Shown piece after piece: positions 1-7,087 of a DNA stretch of 7,806 nucleotides; position 1 is the stretch's first letter; each line of letters begins with the position of its first letter. Source of the DNA: a candidate division CSSED10-310 bacterium (GTDB lineage: Bacteria; CSSED10-310; JAFGDC01); assembly GCA_016932295.1 (NCBI GenBank), contig JAFGDC010000212.1:1-7806 (forward strand). The letters run 5' to 3'. The notes beneath the pieces are model-generated. The model made no database searches. It saw nothing but the letters and a program-made list of their open reading frames with translations, and was not told the origin of the DNA. Made by a program: the position numbers and the translations under genes.

Positions 1-1545
1 ATGCAACAGAGCGGGCTCGACCGCAGACAGGAACGGTCCGAGCATGTTGAAAAATCCCAGGTAGCTCTTTCGACAGCCGGTGACGAGACGCTTATGAACT
101 CGATGCTGGACGAGGTGATGGAAAGAATCGCCGGCATCAACAAGGAGATCCTCGAAGGAGAACACCGGAAGGCCATGCGCAATGTCATTTCTCCATGCGC
201 CGGACATGTGGTGAGTATATATGCGCGCGCGGGAGACACCATCGACGAGTTTACGCCGGTCCTCTCGGTGATGGAATCCGGCACGCGGTTCCTCGATATC
301 TATCTGCAAGCCAGGGCCGACTTCGCAGTGGAGGCAGGCATGCCGGTGGTGATTTATCCCTTCCGCTCCAGTGCCGGCGTGACGACTGGAAGGGTGGCGT
401 TCGTCCATCCCGGTTACACCCAGATCCCGAAACGCCTCATGGCCGGCAGCCGTGTTCAGTACGCCCGTGCCGTCCGCATCGAACTCCCGCCGGGGCACAA
501 GCTGCTTCCAGGCGAAATTGTACGAGCGAGAATAGGCGGCGAACCGAAGGTCACCCCGTCGCTTGCCGGTTGGGCGCTTGCCCAGGAACCAAGCCGTTCC
601 GTTCCGGAAAGCGCCGGTCACCCGCCGGCTGACATCCGCCGGATGACGCTTCCCGGCGGACTTGCCGATCGAACAAGGTTCGAACCATCCGGCATATGCC
701 GGCTGCCCGGCACGGAACGCTTCCTGGTCGTCAGCGATGACACGGGAGTGCCCGGCACACCCGGCGATCACGCCCCTATTCTCTTCCTCATGGATGCAGA
801 AGGAAATGTGAACGATACCACCCTGACGCTCCTCGGCGACGAATCAGTCAACGATCTGGAAGCGATCACGCCAGTCGACGACGAGTCCTTCATCCTGGTC
901 TCTTCTCAGACTATCAGCAAAAACGGGAAACGAAGCAATGCCAGGAGGTCGATAATGAAAATCCGATGCCATGACGGCGCCTGCCGCGTTGAAAAGAGAT
1001 TCGCCTTCCTGGATCTGCTGCTGGCGTCATGTAAACCCGGGAAATTGCGGGAACTGGGCATGGAAGGAATGGAGGATGACGACCTGCCGGTGTTGAACAT
1101 CGAAGGTGCCGCCTATCGCGATAACAACCTGTATCTGGGTCTCAAACAACCTGTTTCGGGGCGGGGTGCGATCATCTGGTGTCTGCGCGACATCGAAAGC
1201 GTTTTCCAGACGGGCCGGATGAGCCCTGGCCAGGTGGAAGTTTTCGGATATGTCGATCTGGGCGAAGCGGATGGCCGGCCGAGAGGGATCTCGGATCTCG
1301 CATTCGACGACTCGGGCCGGCTCTGGGCGCTGTCCACCGTACCGGGAGTGGAAGGCGACGATCAGACCGGCGGCTTCCACAGGTTGGAACGATTTGCGGA
1401 CGGCGCGATCAGGGCCGCCACACTGCGAGAATTTCCAGGACTCAAACCAGAGGGATTGTGTTTCTTAACTGACAGCGAATTCATGATAGTTTTCGATACC
1501 GGCCAGGGAACACCTTTCTTCTGCAGGAGTGAAGTGGGCAGATGA
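1..1545 (+). CDS. HlyD-family periplasmic adaptor (5'-partial) fused to a DUF3616-like beta-propeller
   Basis: Residues ~30-60 look like the end of an adaptor coiled coil. Residues ~62-92 match the second half of a split biotinyl/lipoyl domain (VISPCAGHVVSIYARAGD), and ~95-178 match the HlyD beta-barrel (AGMPVVIYP, GRVAF, LPGEIVRARI). The N-terminal membrane anchor and first lipoyl half are absent, so the gene very probably begins before the window and the ATG at position 1 is internal. After a linker (~180-215), residues ~225-505 resemble DUF3616/esterase-like propellers: FLVVSDDTG, NDLEAI, NIEGAAYRDNNLYLGLKQP and LKPEGLCFL. Family knowledge places adaptors in the periplasm bridging an inner-membrane pump to TolC, so the propeller would also be periplasmic. 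Its stop overlaps the TolC start in an ATGA arrangement, implying co-translation. The fusion shows no stop or frame break. The HlyD assignment is firm and the propeller family moderately so; its ligand or activity is unknown. Confidence 0.82.
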   Translation: MQQSGLDRRQERSEHVEKSQVALSTAGDETLMNSMLDEVMERIAGINKEILEGEHRKAMRNVISPCAGHVVSIYARAGDTIDEFTPVLSVMESGTRFLDIYLQARADFAVEAGMPVVIYPFRSSAGVTTGRVAFVHPGYTQIPKRLMAGSRVQYARAVRIELPPGHKLLPGEIVRARIGGEPKVTPSLAGWALAQEPSRSVPESAGHPPADIRRMTLPGGLADRTRFEPSGICRLPGTERFLVVSDDTGVPGTPGDHAPILFLMDAEGNVNDTTLTLLGDESVNDLEAITPVDDESFILVSSQTISKNGKRSNARRSIMKIRCHDGACRVEKRFAFLDLLLASCKPGKLRELGMEGMEDDDLPVLNIEGAAYRDNNLYLGLKQPVSGRGAIIWCLRDIESVFQTGRMSPGQVEVFGYVDLGEADGRPRGISDLAFDDSGRLWALSTVPGVEGDDQTGGFHRLERFADGAIRAATLREFPGLKPEGLCFLTDSEFMIVFDTGQGTPFFCRSEVGR

Positions 1546-2834
1546 AACAAGGATTGGTGAACATCCTGTGTGCCACGATATTGGAGCTGGTCATTTCGGG
1601 GGGCTCGATCGCCGTGGAGGACCAGAGCCTGAACTCGGTGACGGAGTATGCAGAAACCCGGGACAAAGTCATTCTGACCGAATCGGAAACCATTCGCCTG
1701 GCACTGGAACAGAGCGAAAAGCTGGCCGTCCTGGAGACTGACATGCAGATCGCCGGTTATCGGCGTGACTCGGCCGGGAAGGTGGAAAATCCCGAACTGC
1801 GGCTGCGGGAAAGCCTGCTGTTGGATGACCCGGACGGAGACCGCGAGTTGAACCTAAGCATGCGTTGGCGGCTGCCGCGCTTTGGAGAATTGACACGGAA
1901 CAGACTGGAAGCCGATGTGGACGTGAGCCGGAAGCACGTGGATGCAATCCGCTACCGGCTGCGCACGATTATCAGAATCCGCAAACTTTTCGCCGAGACG
2001 GTGCTGTACGACGAACTGGTGGATCTGGCGAAGCATCGGTTGGAACTCGAGACGGAACGCCTGGAACTCATCGAAAAGATGGTGGATCTTGGGCAGCGCT
2101 CGGTGGTGTACCTCACGAAATCGAGGATGTGGCTGGCGGAATCGAGGCATGCATTGACCCAGTGTTTGAAACGCCAGCATGACGCGCGCCGTTCATTGTC
2201 CCAGGTAACCGGCAAGCCCGAAGATGCCTGGCTGGCGCCGCCGGCGCTGCAGATCATCGACGATGATCCCGATTTATTGGCGGAAATGGCATTCCGAAAC
2301 AGGCCTGAAATCCACCTGGCCGCGCAGCAGACACAACTGGCGGTGCAGAAGAGCCGGGTGGAACGATACAAGCGGTTACCGCGCCTGACGTTTGGAGACC
2401 TCGCCTATGAAATCGACGACGACCGCGAAGATCGGATCGAAGTAACCATGGGGATTGAACTTCCGCTGTTCAACAGGAACAGGGGCAGCATCAAGGCCAT
2501 GGATCTTACCGTGAAGAGAAAGATGAACGAATCATCGGCGATGAAGGAACAAATCCGGGAAGAGGTGAACGAGGCGTTCGAAGTGTATTCGGAGTGCCTG
2601 ACCGACTGGCAGAATTTCGACCGTGACCTGGGGCGGCTGATCGCGGAAACCGGCAAGGTGATCGAAAACGCCAGGGAACACAGCGTGCTGGCCCCGGACG
2701 AGGTGCTGGAACTCGATCTGGTATTGATCGAGACCCGCCGAATACTGGCGGAGAAACGGTGGCGGCTGGCGGTGGCGCTGTATGATCTGTTCTACGCGAT
2801 GGGGATTGAAGAATATGCTCCAGGCAATCATTGA
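1542..2834 (+). CDS. TolC-family outer-membrane efflux/secretion channel
   Basis: The 430-aa product has the layout of outer-membrane factors: a hydrophobic N-terminus acting as a signal peptide (~1-24) and two repeated helical OEP regions. Diagnostic stretches are AGKVENPELRLRE (~78-90) in the first repeat, FRNRPEI (~251-257) opening the second, and GIELPLFNRNRG (~304-315), the classic strand and turn that enters the second coiled coil. Long charged helices occupy ~115-225 and ~320-415. No lipobox cysteine sits at a believable signal-peptide end, so it is probably not lipid-anchored. The length is typical for TolC/CusC-type proteins. The start at 1542 overlaps the upstream stop by 4 nt. An AGGAG at 1525-1529 lies 12 nt upstream, slightly far, so translational coupling probably matters. 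It would form the trans-periplasmic exit duct for the adaptor encoded just before it. The substrate is unknown. Confidence 0.93.
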   Translation: MKQGLVNILCATILELVISGGSIAVEDQSLNSVTEYAETRDKVILTESETIRLALEQSEKLAVLETDMQIAGYRRDSAGKVENPELRLRESLLLDDPDGDRELNLSMRWRLPRFGELTRNRLEADVDVSRKHVDAIRYRLRTIIRIRKLFAETVLYDELVDLAKHRLELETERLELIEKMVDLGQRSVVYLTKSRMWLAESRHALTQCLKRQHDARRSLSQVTGKPEDAWLAPPALQIIDDDPDLLAEMAFRNRPEIHLAAQQTQLAVQKSRVERYKRLPRLTFGDLAYEIDDDREDRIEVTMGIELPLFNRNRGSIKAMDLTVKRKMNESSAMKEQIREEVNEAFEVYSECLTDWQNFDRDLGRLIAETGKVIENAREHSVLAPDEVLELDLVLIETRRILAEKRWRLAVALYDLFYAMGIEEYAPGNH

Positions 2835-2872
2835 AAGTATCTATCGACTGGCCATTGTGGGCGGGTAGCGCC

Positions 2873-3667
2873 ATGCCCGACGATCTGAAGCTGGTACGTC
2901 GATACGAGTTGAAGTACCTGATTGCCGAAGAGACCGCACAGGAAATACGAGACCACATCAGAAAAGTATGCGTGCTCGATTCCCATGCCGATCCCACGAC
3001 TTGTACCTACATCGTCAACAACATCTACTTCGACACACCTGATCTGCGGTTTTATCATGACACGAGGTTCCGCAAGCTCACCAGGTTCAAACCACGCGCC
3101 AGGTATTACGGGGATGCCTGCGACTGTATATTTCCCGAACTCAAGTACAGACATGGCAGTATCATCTGGAAAACGCGCTATAAAACCACGATGAGTGAAT
3201 GGAGGCAATTGTTCAACGGCAGGAGCGAGGAACATGAGGAGCCGGTCATAAAACGATACCATGACACGTTCGATGAAGTCATCCGGATGTATGCCGCGGA
3301 ACCCACGTTGCAGGTTCGATATATCCGGGAGCCCTATGTGACTCAACTGGAGGACTATGGCCGGGTGACGTTCGATCGCCGGTTGACCTCCCGCCTGGCC
3401 TTTGGTTCGTATGAAACAGACCTTGATGATGACTTTATCTTTTATGACGATGCCCAGTCCATGCGCTGCGATGACTCGATGGTGGTGCTGGAAATCAAGG
3501 TGGAGACCAATGTCCCGCGTTGGGTGATAGAACTCGTCCGCAAATTCGATCTTGTTCAGACCGGGTTTTCCAAGTACTGCACTGGCATCGAACACCACAC
3601 GCACTACCGTGCGACCGAACGCACCGGGATTCACGCGCGCAACGGTTTTCATCTCGGAATGAGGTGA
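2873..3667 (+). CDS. VTC-domain (polyphosphate polymerase-like) protein
   Basis: The 264-aa product spans a whole VTC/triphosphate-tunnel fold, the domain that makes polyphosphate from ATP in yeast Vtc4. Family-type motifs follow the expected order: RRYELKYLI (9-17), IYFDTPDLRFY (51-61), KPRARYYGD (73-81), ELKYR (89-93), LQVRYIREPY (146-155), RVTFDRRL (164-171), VVLEIKVE (204-211) and FSKYC (232-236). The basic residues, E89/K91, E207/K209 and the terminal K are the kind that line the tunnel and bind phosphate and metal in this family. No membrane segment or signal peptide is visible, so it should be cytoplasmic. The frame stays open to a TTG at 2831 that overlaps the TolC stop, which would add 14 residues. 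I prefer the ATG at 2873 because family members start just before the RYELKY motif and no ribosome site precedes the TTG. Polymerase activity is inferred from the family. Confidence 0.88.
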   Translation: MPDDLKLVRRYELKYLIAEETAQEIRDHIRKVCVLDSHADPTTCTYIVNNIYFDTPDLRFYHDTRFRKLTRFKPRARYYGDACDCIFPELKYRHGSIIWKTRYKTTMSEWRQLFNGRSEEHEEPVIKRYHDTFDEVIRMYAAEPTLQVRYIREPYVTQLEDYGRVTFDRRLTSRLAFGSYETDLDDDFIFYDDAQSMRCDDSMVVLEIKVETNVPRWVIELVRKFDLVQTGFSKYCTGIEHHTHYRATERTGIHARNGFHLGMR

Positions 3668-3804
3668 GGAACATGATGATCATGGCGAACCGCAACCCCG
3701 ATCACAGCCTTGAAAAAACTGCTTTTCGACACCGGGCGGCCGAGGTGGATCATTCATCCCACCAACCGGCTCCGGGTATCATCCTCCCTGGAAAGGAGAA
3801 TTCG
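3668..3804 (+). other. Intergenic leader between the VTC gene and the FGE-domain gene
   Basis: This 137-nt gap holds no separate convincing gene. The frame of the downstream gene is open through it and includes an ATG at 3673 preceded by GAGGTGAGG (3661-3669). Starting there would place 44 polar residues ahead of the signal peptide, which argues against use. No clear terminator or promoter was found, so read-through from the upstream operon is plausible. Confidence 0.5.
3792..3798 (+). promoter_or_regulatory. Ribosome binding site AAAGGAG deciding the start at 3805
   Basis: AAAGGAG lies 6 nt before the ATG at 3805, an ideal distance. The encoded protein then begins directly with a textbook signal peptide. 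This fixes the start against the longer open frame that extends back into the VTC gene. Confidence 0.85.
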
Positions 3805-5151
3805 ATGATTTCACGATTAAGTGTATGTTTGGTTCTCGTTACTCTTCTCATCGGTGGAACGGCCTTCGCGGAGGATATCCACCTGGAGCTGCTCATGCCG
3901 GGCACCATCTTCGGACCGGGCTCTCCCTGTTACCTGGATCTGCACGTGGAAAATTCGGGACCTTCTTATCCCGCCAGCGAATTATACGTGGCCCTGTTCG
4001 TCATCGCTGATTTCTGGTTCTATCCTGGCTGGGTGCAGTATCCACCCGATATCGATTTCGAAACGGTGAATATCGCCGCTGATGTATCGGATACGTGGGA
4101 AATCCTCCCGGATTTCATATGGCCCGCGGGGACGGGAGAGTTCTATGGCGCGATGTTCTACGCCGCCGTGCTGGCCGATGGGGAACTGGTGAGCAACCTG
4201 GCGGAATACACCTTCGGCTGGTCGGAAACGCCACAGCCCACGATGACGCCGACACCGCCGCCCGTCACACCGACACCCTCTCCCACCAACACCGAACCCA
4301 CACCCACCGGAACCGCAGCGCCCACCGATTTCATCTACATCGCCCCTGGTTCATTCACCATGGGTTCACCCGATACGGAACCATGCAGGATTGAAGATGA
4401 GACCCAGCACGAGGTTACCCTGACGAGGGGATTCTACATGCAGCAGGTGGAAGTGACCCGGGGCATGTGGGCCGATCTCAAGGCATCCCAGCCGACACTC
4501 CCGGATGATCCCAGCGTGGAGGATGTGAGTCCCACCATGAATCATCCCATACAATACGTCACCTGGAACGAATCGATACTGTACGCCAATCTGCTTTCGC
4601 TGAAAGACGGATACACACGATGCTATTACACCGATGAGGTCTTCACCACGCCCGTCGATGACACCAATTACACGGTGGGACCATATTTTTGCAATTTCGA
4701 AGCCGACGGTTACCGGCTGCCCACCGAATCGGAATGGGAATATGCCTGCCGGGCCGGCACGACCACGGCGTTCTCCTGCGCGGAACCGGGTTATACGGAA
4801 GAGAACTGCGCTGACTGCGTGGCAGGCACCCATCCGGCGCTGGAGGAATATTGTCTATACTGCGCCAATGACAACGAACATACGGATCCGGTAGGCGGCA
4901 GGCTCGCCAATCCATGGAACCTGTTCGATATGCATGGCAATGTATGGGAATGGTGCTGGGATTGGTACGATGACTATCCCGCCGGCAGCGTCACCGATCC
5001 GACGGGACCAGAGGAGGGCATGGACCACATGCGCCGGGGTGGCGCCTGGCGCTTGACGGCGCAACAGTGCCGTTCCGCCAGCCGCTTCATCATCAGTCCC
5101 GATTATAGATTCAGCTTCCAGGGCATACGCATGGCGAGAACCGCTAACTGA
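3805..5151 (+). CDS. Secreted FGE-sulfatase (SUMF1-type) domain protein with novel N-terminal domain and Thr/Pro linker
   Basis: The 448-aa product starts with a Sec signal peptide (1-22, likely cut after AFA). Residues ~25-138 form an aromatic, beta-rich domain (PCYLDLHVEN, WFYPGW, FIWPAGTGEF) that I cannot name. A Thr/Pro-rich linker follows (~143-174). Residues ~175-445 are an FGE-sulfatase domain with MGSPD, QQVEVTRGMW, YVTWNES, DGYRLPTESEWEYACRAGT, DMHGNVWEWCWDWY and RRGGAW, ending IRMAR. Genuine formylglycine-generating enzymes carry two active-site cysteines in a GGSxxCxxxxC arrangement. Here the first position is Leu417 and only Cys422 remains, so copper-dependent sulfatase activation is unlikely. 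A binding, structural or other role on a C-type-lectin-like fold is more plausible. Extra cysteines at ~325-353 could form disulfides, which suits an exported protein. It lies last in the plus-strand block, before a strong hairpin. No sulfatase gene is nearby. Confidence 0.88.
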   Translation: MISRLSVCLVLVTLLIGGTAFAEDIHLELLMPGTIFGPGSPCYLDLHVENSGPSYPASELYVALFVIADFWFYPGWVQYPPDIDFETVNIAADVSDTWEILPDFIWPAGTGEFYGAMFYAAVLADGELVSNLAEYTFGWSETPQPTMTPTPPPVTPTPSPTNTEPTPTGTAAPTDFIYIAPGSFTMGSPDTEPCRIEDETQHEVTLTRGFYMQQVEVTRGMWADLKASQPTLPDDPSVEDVSPTMNHPIQYVTWNESILYANLLSLKDGYTRCYYTDEVFTTPVDDTNYTVGPYFCNFEADGYRLPTESEWEYACRAGTTTAFSCAEPGYTEENCADCVAGTHPALEEYCLYCANDNEHTDPVGGRLANPWNLFDMHGNVWEWCWDWYDDYPAGSVTDPTGPEEGMDHMRRGGAWRLTAQQCRSASRFIISPDYRFSFQGIRMARTAN

Positions 5152-5164
5152 TACGCTGTCACTC

Positions 5165-5201
5165 CAGGAACCGGACCGACCGTCCACCGGTCCGGTTCCT
5201 G
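5165..5201 (+). terminator. Perfect 14-bp hairpin, probable (bidirectional) transcription terminator
   Basis: The arms CAGGAACCGGACCG (5165-5178) and CGGTCCGGTTCCTG (5188-5201) pair perfectly around a 9-nt loop. It lies 13 nt after the stop of the FGE-domain gene, between two convergent genes. No T-run follows on either side, so it is not a canonical intrinsic terminator. A Rho-assisted or RNA-stabilising role is possible. The fold is certain and the function is inferred from placement. Confidence 0.7.
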
Positions 5202-5213
5202 TATCGGGTCCTT

Positions 5214-5250
5214 ATCCAGTGGAGTCGTACCGATCCAGTGGGGTCGTACC
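5214..5250. repeat. Direct repeat, two 18-nt units with 19-nt period
   Basis: The unit ATCCAGTGGRGTCGTACC occurs at 5214-5231 and 5233-5250 with one mismatch (A/G) and one spacer base. It lies just after the hairpin in the convergent intergenic region. The function is unknown; replication slippage or paired protein-binding sites would fit. Confidence 0.85.
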
Positions 5251-5266
5251 TGTAATCTTGTAATCT
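5251..5266. repeat. Tandem duplication of TGTAATCT
   Basis: Two exact 8-nt copies (5251-5258 and 5259-5266) directly follow the 19-nt-period repeat. They are adjacent but unrelated in sequence, so the spot seems prone to short tandem duplication. Confidence 0.8.
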
Positions 5267-5336
5267 TCGCTGTTGATCGTTGAATCCCAACGCCTTACGG
5301 TGACAACAAACGGTTCGTTTTTATATCAGCGAGTGG

Positions 5337-6947
5337 TTACTCTTGCCCGGACAACGCGGCCTGCACGCACCGAATGGCCATGGCCTTATCCCGGCCGGCG
5401 GTCAGCGACGGCACATCCACCAGGAGGAGATCGCCATCGGATGCGATGGCGGCGGTGTCAACGGAGCCGTCCACGCCAAGTATCTCCACACGGTGACCGT
5501 CCCGCTCCAGCCGCAGGCCGCCGGCGCATTCCAGCAGGTTGTACCCGCGCATTTCCAGCAGCCACGGAAGGTACTGCCGCAACTGCAGGGTCATGGGGTT
5601 GACGCGGCAGCCCGGCTCCACCCGCTCGAAATCCAGCAAGATTACCGTGTGGCGCTGAATATCGCAGATGCGGTCGACCATGTGGACGGCAAGCGACGCT
5701 TCATTGTCCGGTTCACTCCGACCCCGGCGCACCAGGGCGAACGATGCCAGGTATGCGCCACTGGACCGGAAGCCGTCATGGGTGTGGACACCGGTTTCCC
5801 GGCTGATGAACAACGTTCGTTCATGGATCATGAGCAATGGATCGAGGGAGGTGAACTGCACCGCCGCGATGAAACAGACAGCGCCGGCCTTGACCGTTGT
5901 GAACACCGGCGCGGAAACAAGATCCGCGACCTCGTCGAGCATCCGGACCAGCAGAAACGGCACGAAACACAGGAGGGGAACCAAATACTTGCCGCTGGTC
6001 AGGAAGCATACGGGATACAGAGCCAGCCCCACGATCGGGAAGATGCTCAGTTTCAGCAGTTCTCCCCGGCGAACGGCGCGCACGGCGAAGAACACTGCGT
6101 AAGCGAGTATGGCTCCCAGCGCCACCGGATGCATTATGACATAGAGCACCTTGAGATAGTGAACATGACTCAAGCCGAACGACTGTTCATATAAAGCGGT
6201 CAATTCCCTGTGATGATAATGGACGGCGGCAAGTTCGCGAAAATTCAGCCAGCCCAGGCCGTGCATGACGATGAAGAAAAGTCCCGAGACACCGGTGAAA
6301 CCAGGCAGGGATCGGCGGTCCCCGCGAATCGGCATGAAAAAATACATGAAAAGGGGCACTATCAGAATGAATTCAAACCGGGACATGACCGCACATCCGC
6401 AGGCCACCGCTGCCGCCGCGCTCCGCAGGCCGCACCGCCCGGCGCCGGTCGCCAGCAGGCAGGCGAGTCCCAGAAATCCCATTCCGAAGGCGGTGGAGTT
6501 GTAATAAAGCAGGCAGAAGACCAGTTCCGGCAGCAGAAGCAACAGGGCGGCTGTAAAAACGATTGAGTGGCGCCGGCCCGACCAACCGCGGACCGCTGCC
6601 GTCAGCATGCCGCAACCGGCGGCACCGGCCATGGCGGCAAGGTACCTCATCAGCCACGGACTATCCGATATCGACAAAACGGCCAGGTTGATGTGATAGG
6701 CAAGAGGCTGCCAGTAGTAACGATGTGCGCAGGTCATGTCGTTGTCGTAGTACAACCTGCAGCAGGACAGTTCCAGCAACGCATCATATTCGTAATCACC
6801 GCGATCGCCGAAAAAGACGGCCGCGCCGCTCAGCAGAACGAATAACAAGACATATTCAACCCCTGTCAAGGCACGAACGCGCCGAAACGATCGGGCTGCC
6901 GGTCCTGTCTGAACCCGCCGCGATCCAGCGCCAAAGATTTCACACAC
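5337..6947 (-). CDS. Multi-pass GT-C-type glycosyltransferase-like membrane protein
   Basis: The 536-aa product has an Arg-rich cytoplasmic N-terminus and a first membrane helix at ~31-47. A loop (~48-80) carries acidic residues in GDYEYDALLEL, the position where GT-C transferases (ArnT/PMT-like) keep their catalytic or metal-binding acids. Further helices lie at about 98-118, 128-146, 150-170, 174-203, 215-234, 266-290, 299-316, 320-336 and 347-365. SGKYLVPLLCFVPF (~318-331) resembles the conserved late-helix region of this superfamily. Residues ~370-536 form a soluble, probably periplasmic tail. The expected role is transfer of a sugar from a polyprenyl-phosphate carrier, inferred from topology only; donor and acceptor are unknown. 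The start is a GTG, chosen because GGGG (6954-6957) lies ~6 nt upstream on this strand; a stronger AGGAGG at 6970-6975 is 22 nt away, too far. A TTG at codon 27 is an alternative. It is convergent with the FGE-domain gene and divergent from the gene at 7245. Confidence 0.8.
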   Translation of the reverse strand: MCEIFGAGSRRVQTGPAARSFRRVRALTGVEYVLLFVLLSGAAVFFGDRGDYEYDALLELSCCRLYYDNDMTCAHRYYWQPLAYHINLAVLSISDSPWLMRYLAAMAGAAGCGMLTAAVRGWSGRRHSIVFTAALLLLLPELVFCLLYYNSTAFGMGFLGLACLLATGAGRCGLRSAAAAVACGCAVMSRFEFILIVPLFMYFFMPIRGDRRSLPGFTGVSGLFFIVMHGLGWLNFRELAAVHYHHRELTALYEQSFGLSHVHYLKVLYVIMHPVALGAILAYAVFFAVRAVRRGELLKLSIFPIVGLALYPVCFLTSGKYLVPLLCFVPFLLVRMLDEVADLVSAPVFTTVKAGAVCFIAAVQFTSLDPLLMIHERTLFISRETGVHTHDGFRSSGAYLASFALVRRGRSEPDNEASLAVHMVDRICDIQRHTVILLDFERVEPGCRVNPMTLQLRQYLPWLLEMRGYNLLECAGGLRLERDGHRVEILGVDGSVDTAAIASDGDLLLVDVPSLTAGRDKAMAIRCVQAALSGQE

Positions 6948-6997
6948 GCGAGTACCCCGTAATTCGATTCCTCCTGTCGCCGATCTGAATCCCGATG

Positions 6998-7041
6998 GTA
7001 TCCCGTATCCGAGGTTGCAGACAAGTTCTGTTGGGATACGG
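6998..7041. repeat. Overlapping inverted repeats built on GTATCC/GGATAC
   Basis: GTATCCC (6998-7004) can pair with GGGATAC (7033-7039), and the overlapping CCGTATCC (7003-7010) can pair with GGATACGG (7034-7041). The two pairings are mutually exclusive because they use the same right arm. The region lies 50-95 nt upstream of the minus-strand start. It could be a regulator site with three half-sites or a leader RNA switch, and both ideas are inference. Confidence 0.5.
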
Positions 7042-7071
7042 ACGCGGCACCGCTGGCCCAGCCAGGCAAAA

Positions 7072-7087
7072 CACCCGCCGGCGGGTG
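7072..7087. repeat. 16-bp perfect palindrome, possible operator
   Basis: CACCCGCCGGCGGGTG is exactly self-complementary with no spacer and lies centrally in the divergent intergenic region. Placement and symmetry fit a dimeric DNA-binding protein site controlling both genes. GC-rich DNA also produces such palindromes by chance. A zero-loop hairpin is less favourable as RNA. Confidence 0.4.

Noticed and set aside
195..632. Plus-strand open frame inside the adaptor gene
   Set aside because: It is Arg/Gly/Pro-rich out-of-frame reading of the lipoyl and barrel coding sequence.
2828..3652. 274-codon minus-strand open frame opposite the VTC gene
   Set aside because: The plus strand carries ordered VTC motifs across the full length; the antisense reading has no family character.
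5308..5322. AAACG-GTT-CGTTT hairpin followed by T residues as an intrinsic terminator
   Set aside because: The stem is only 5 bp, and the T-run serves the plus strand where no gene needs it. It is too weak to call.
5343..6194. 283-codon open frame on the plus strand opposite the membrane transferase gene
   Set aside because: It is Gln/His-rich with no domain or ribosome site and lies wholly antisense to a gene with clear membrane helices, so it is a compositional shadow.
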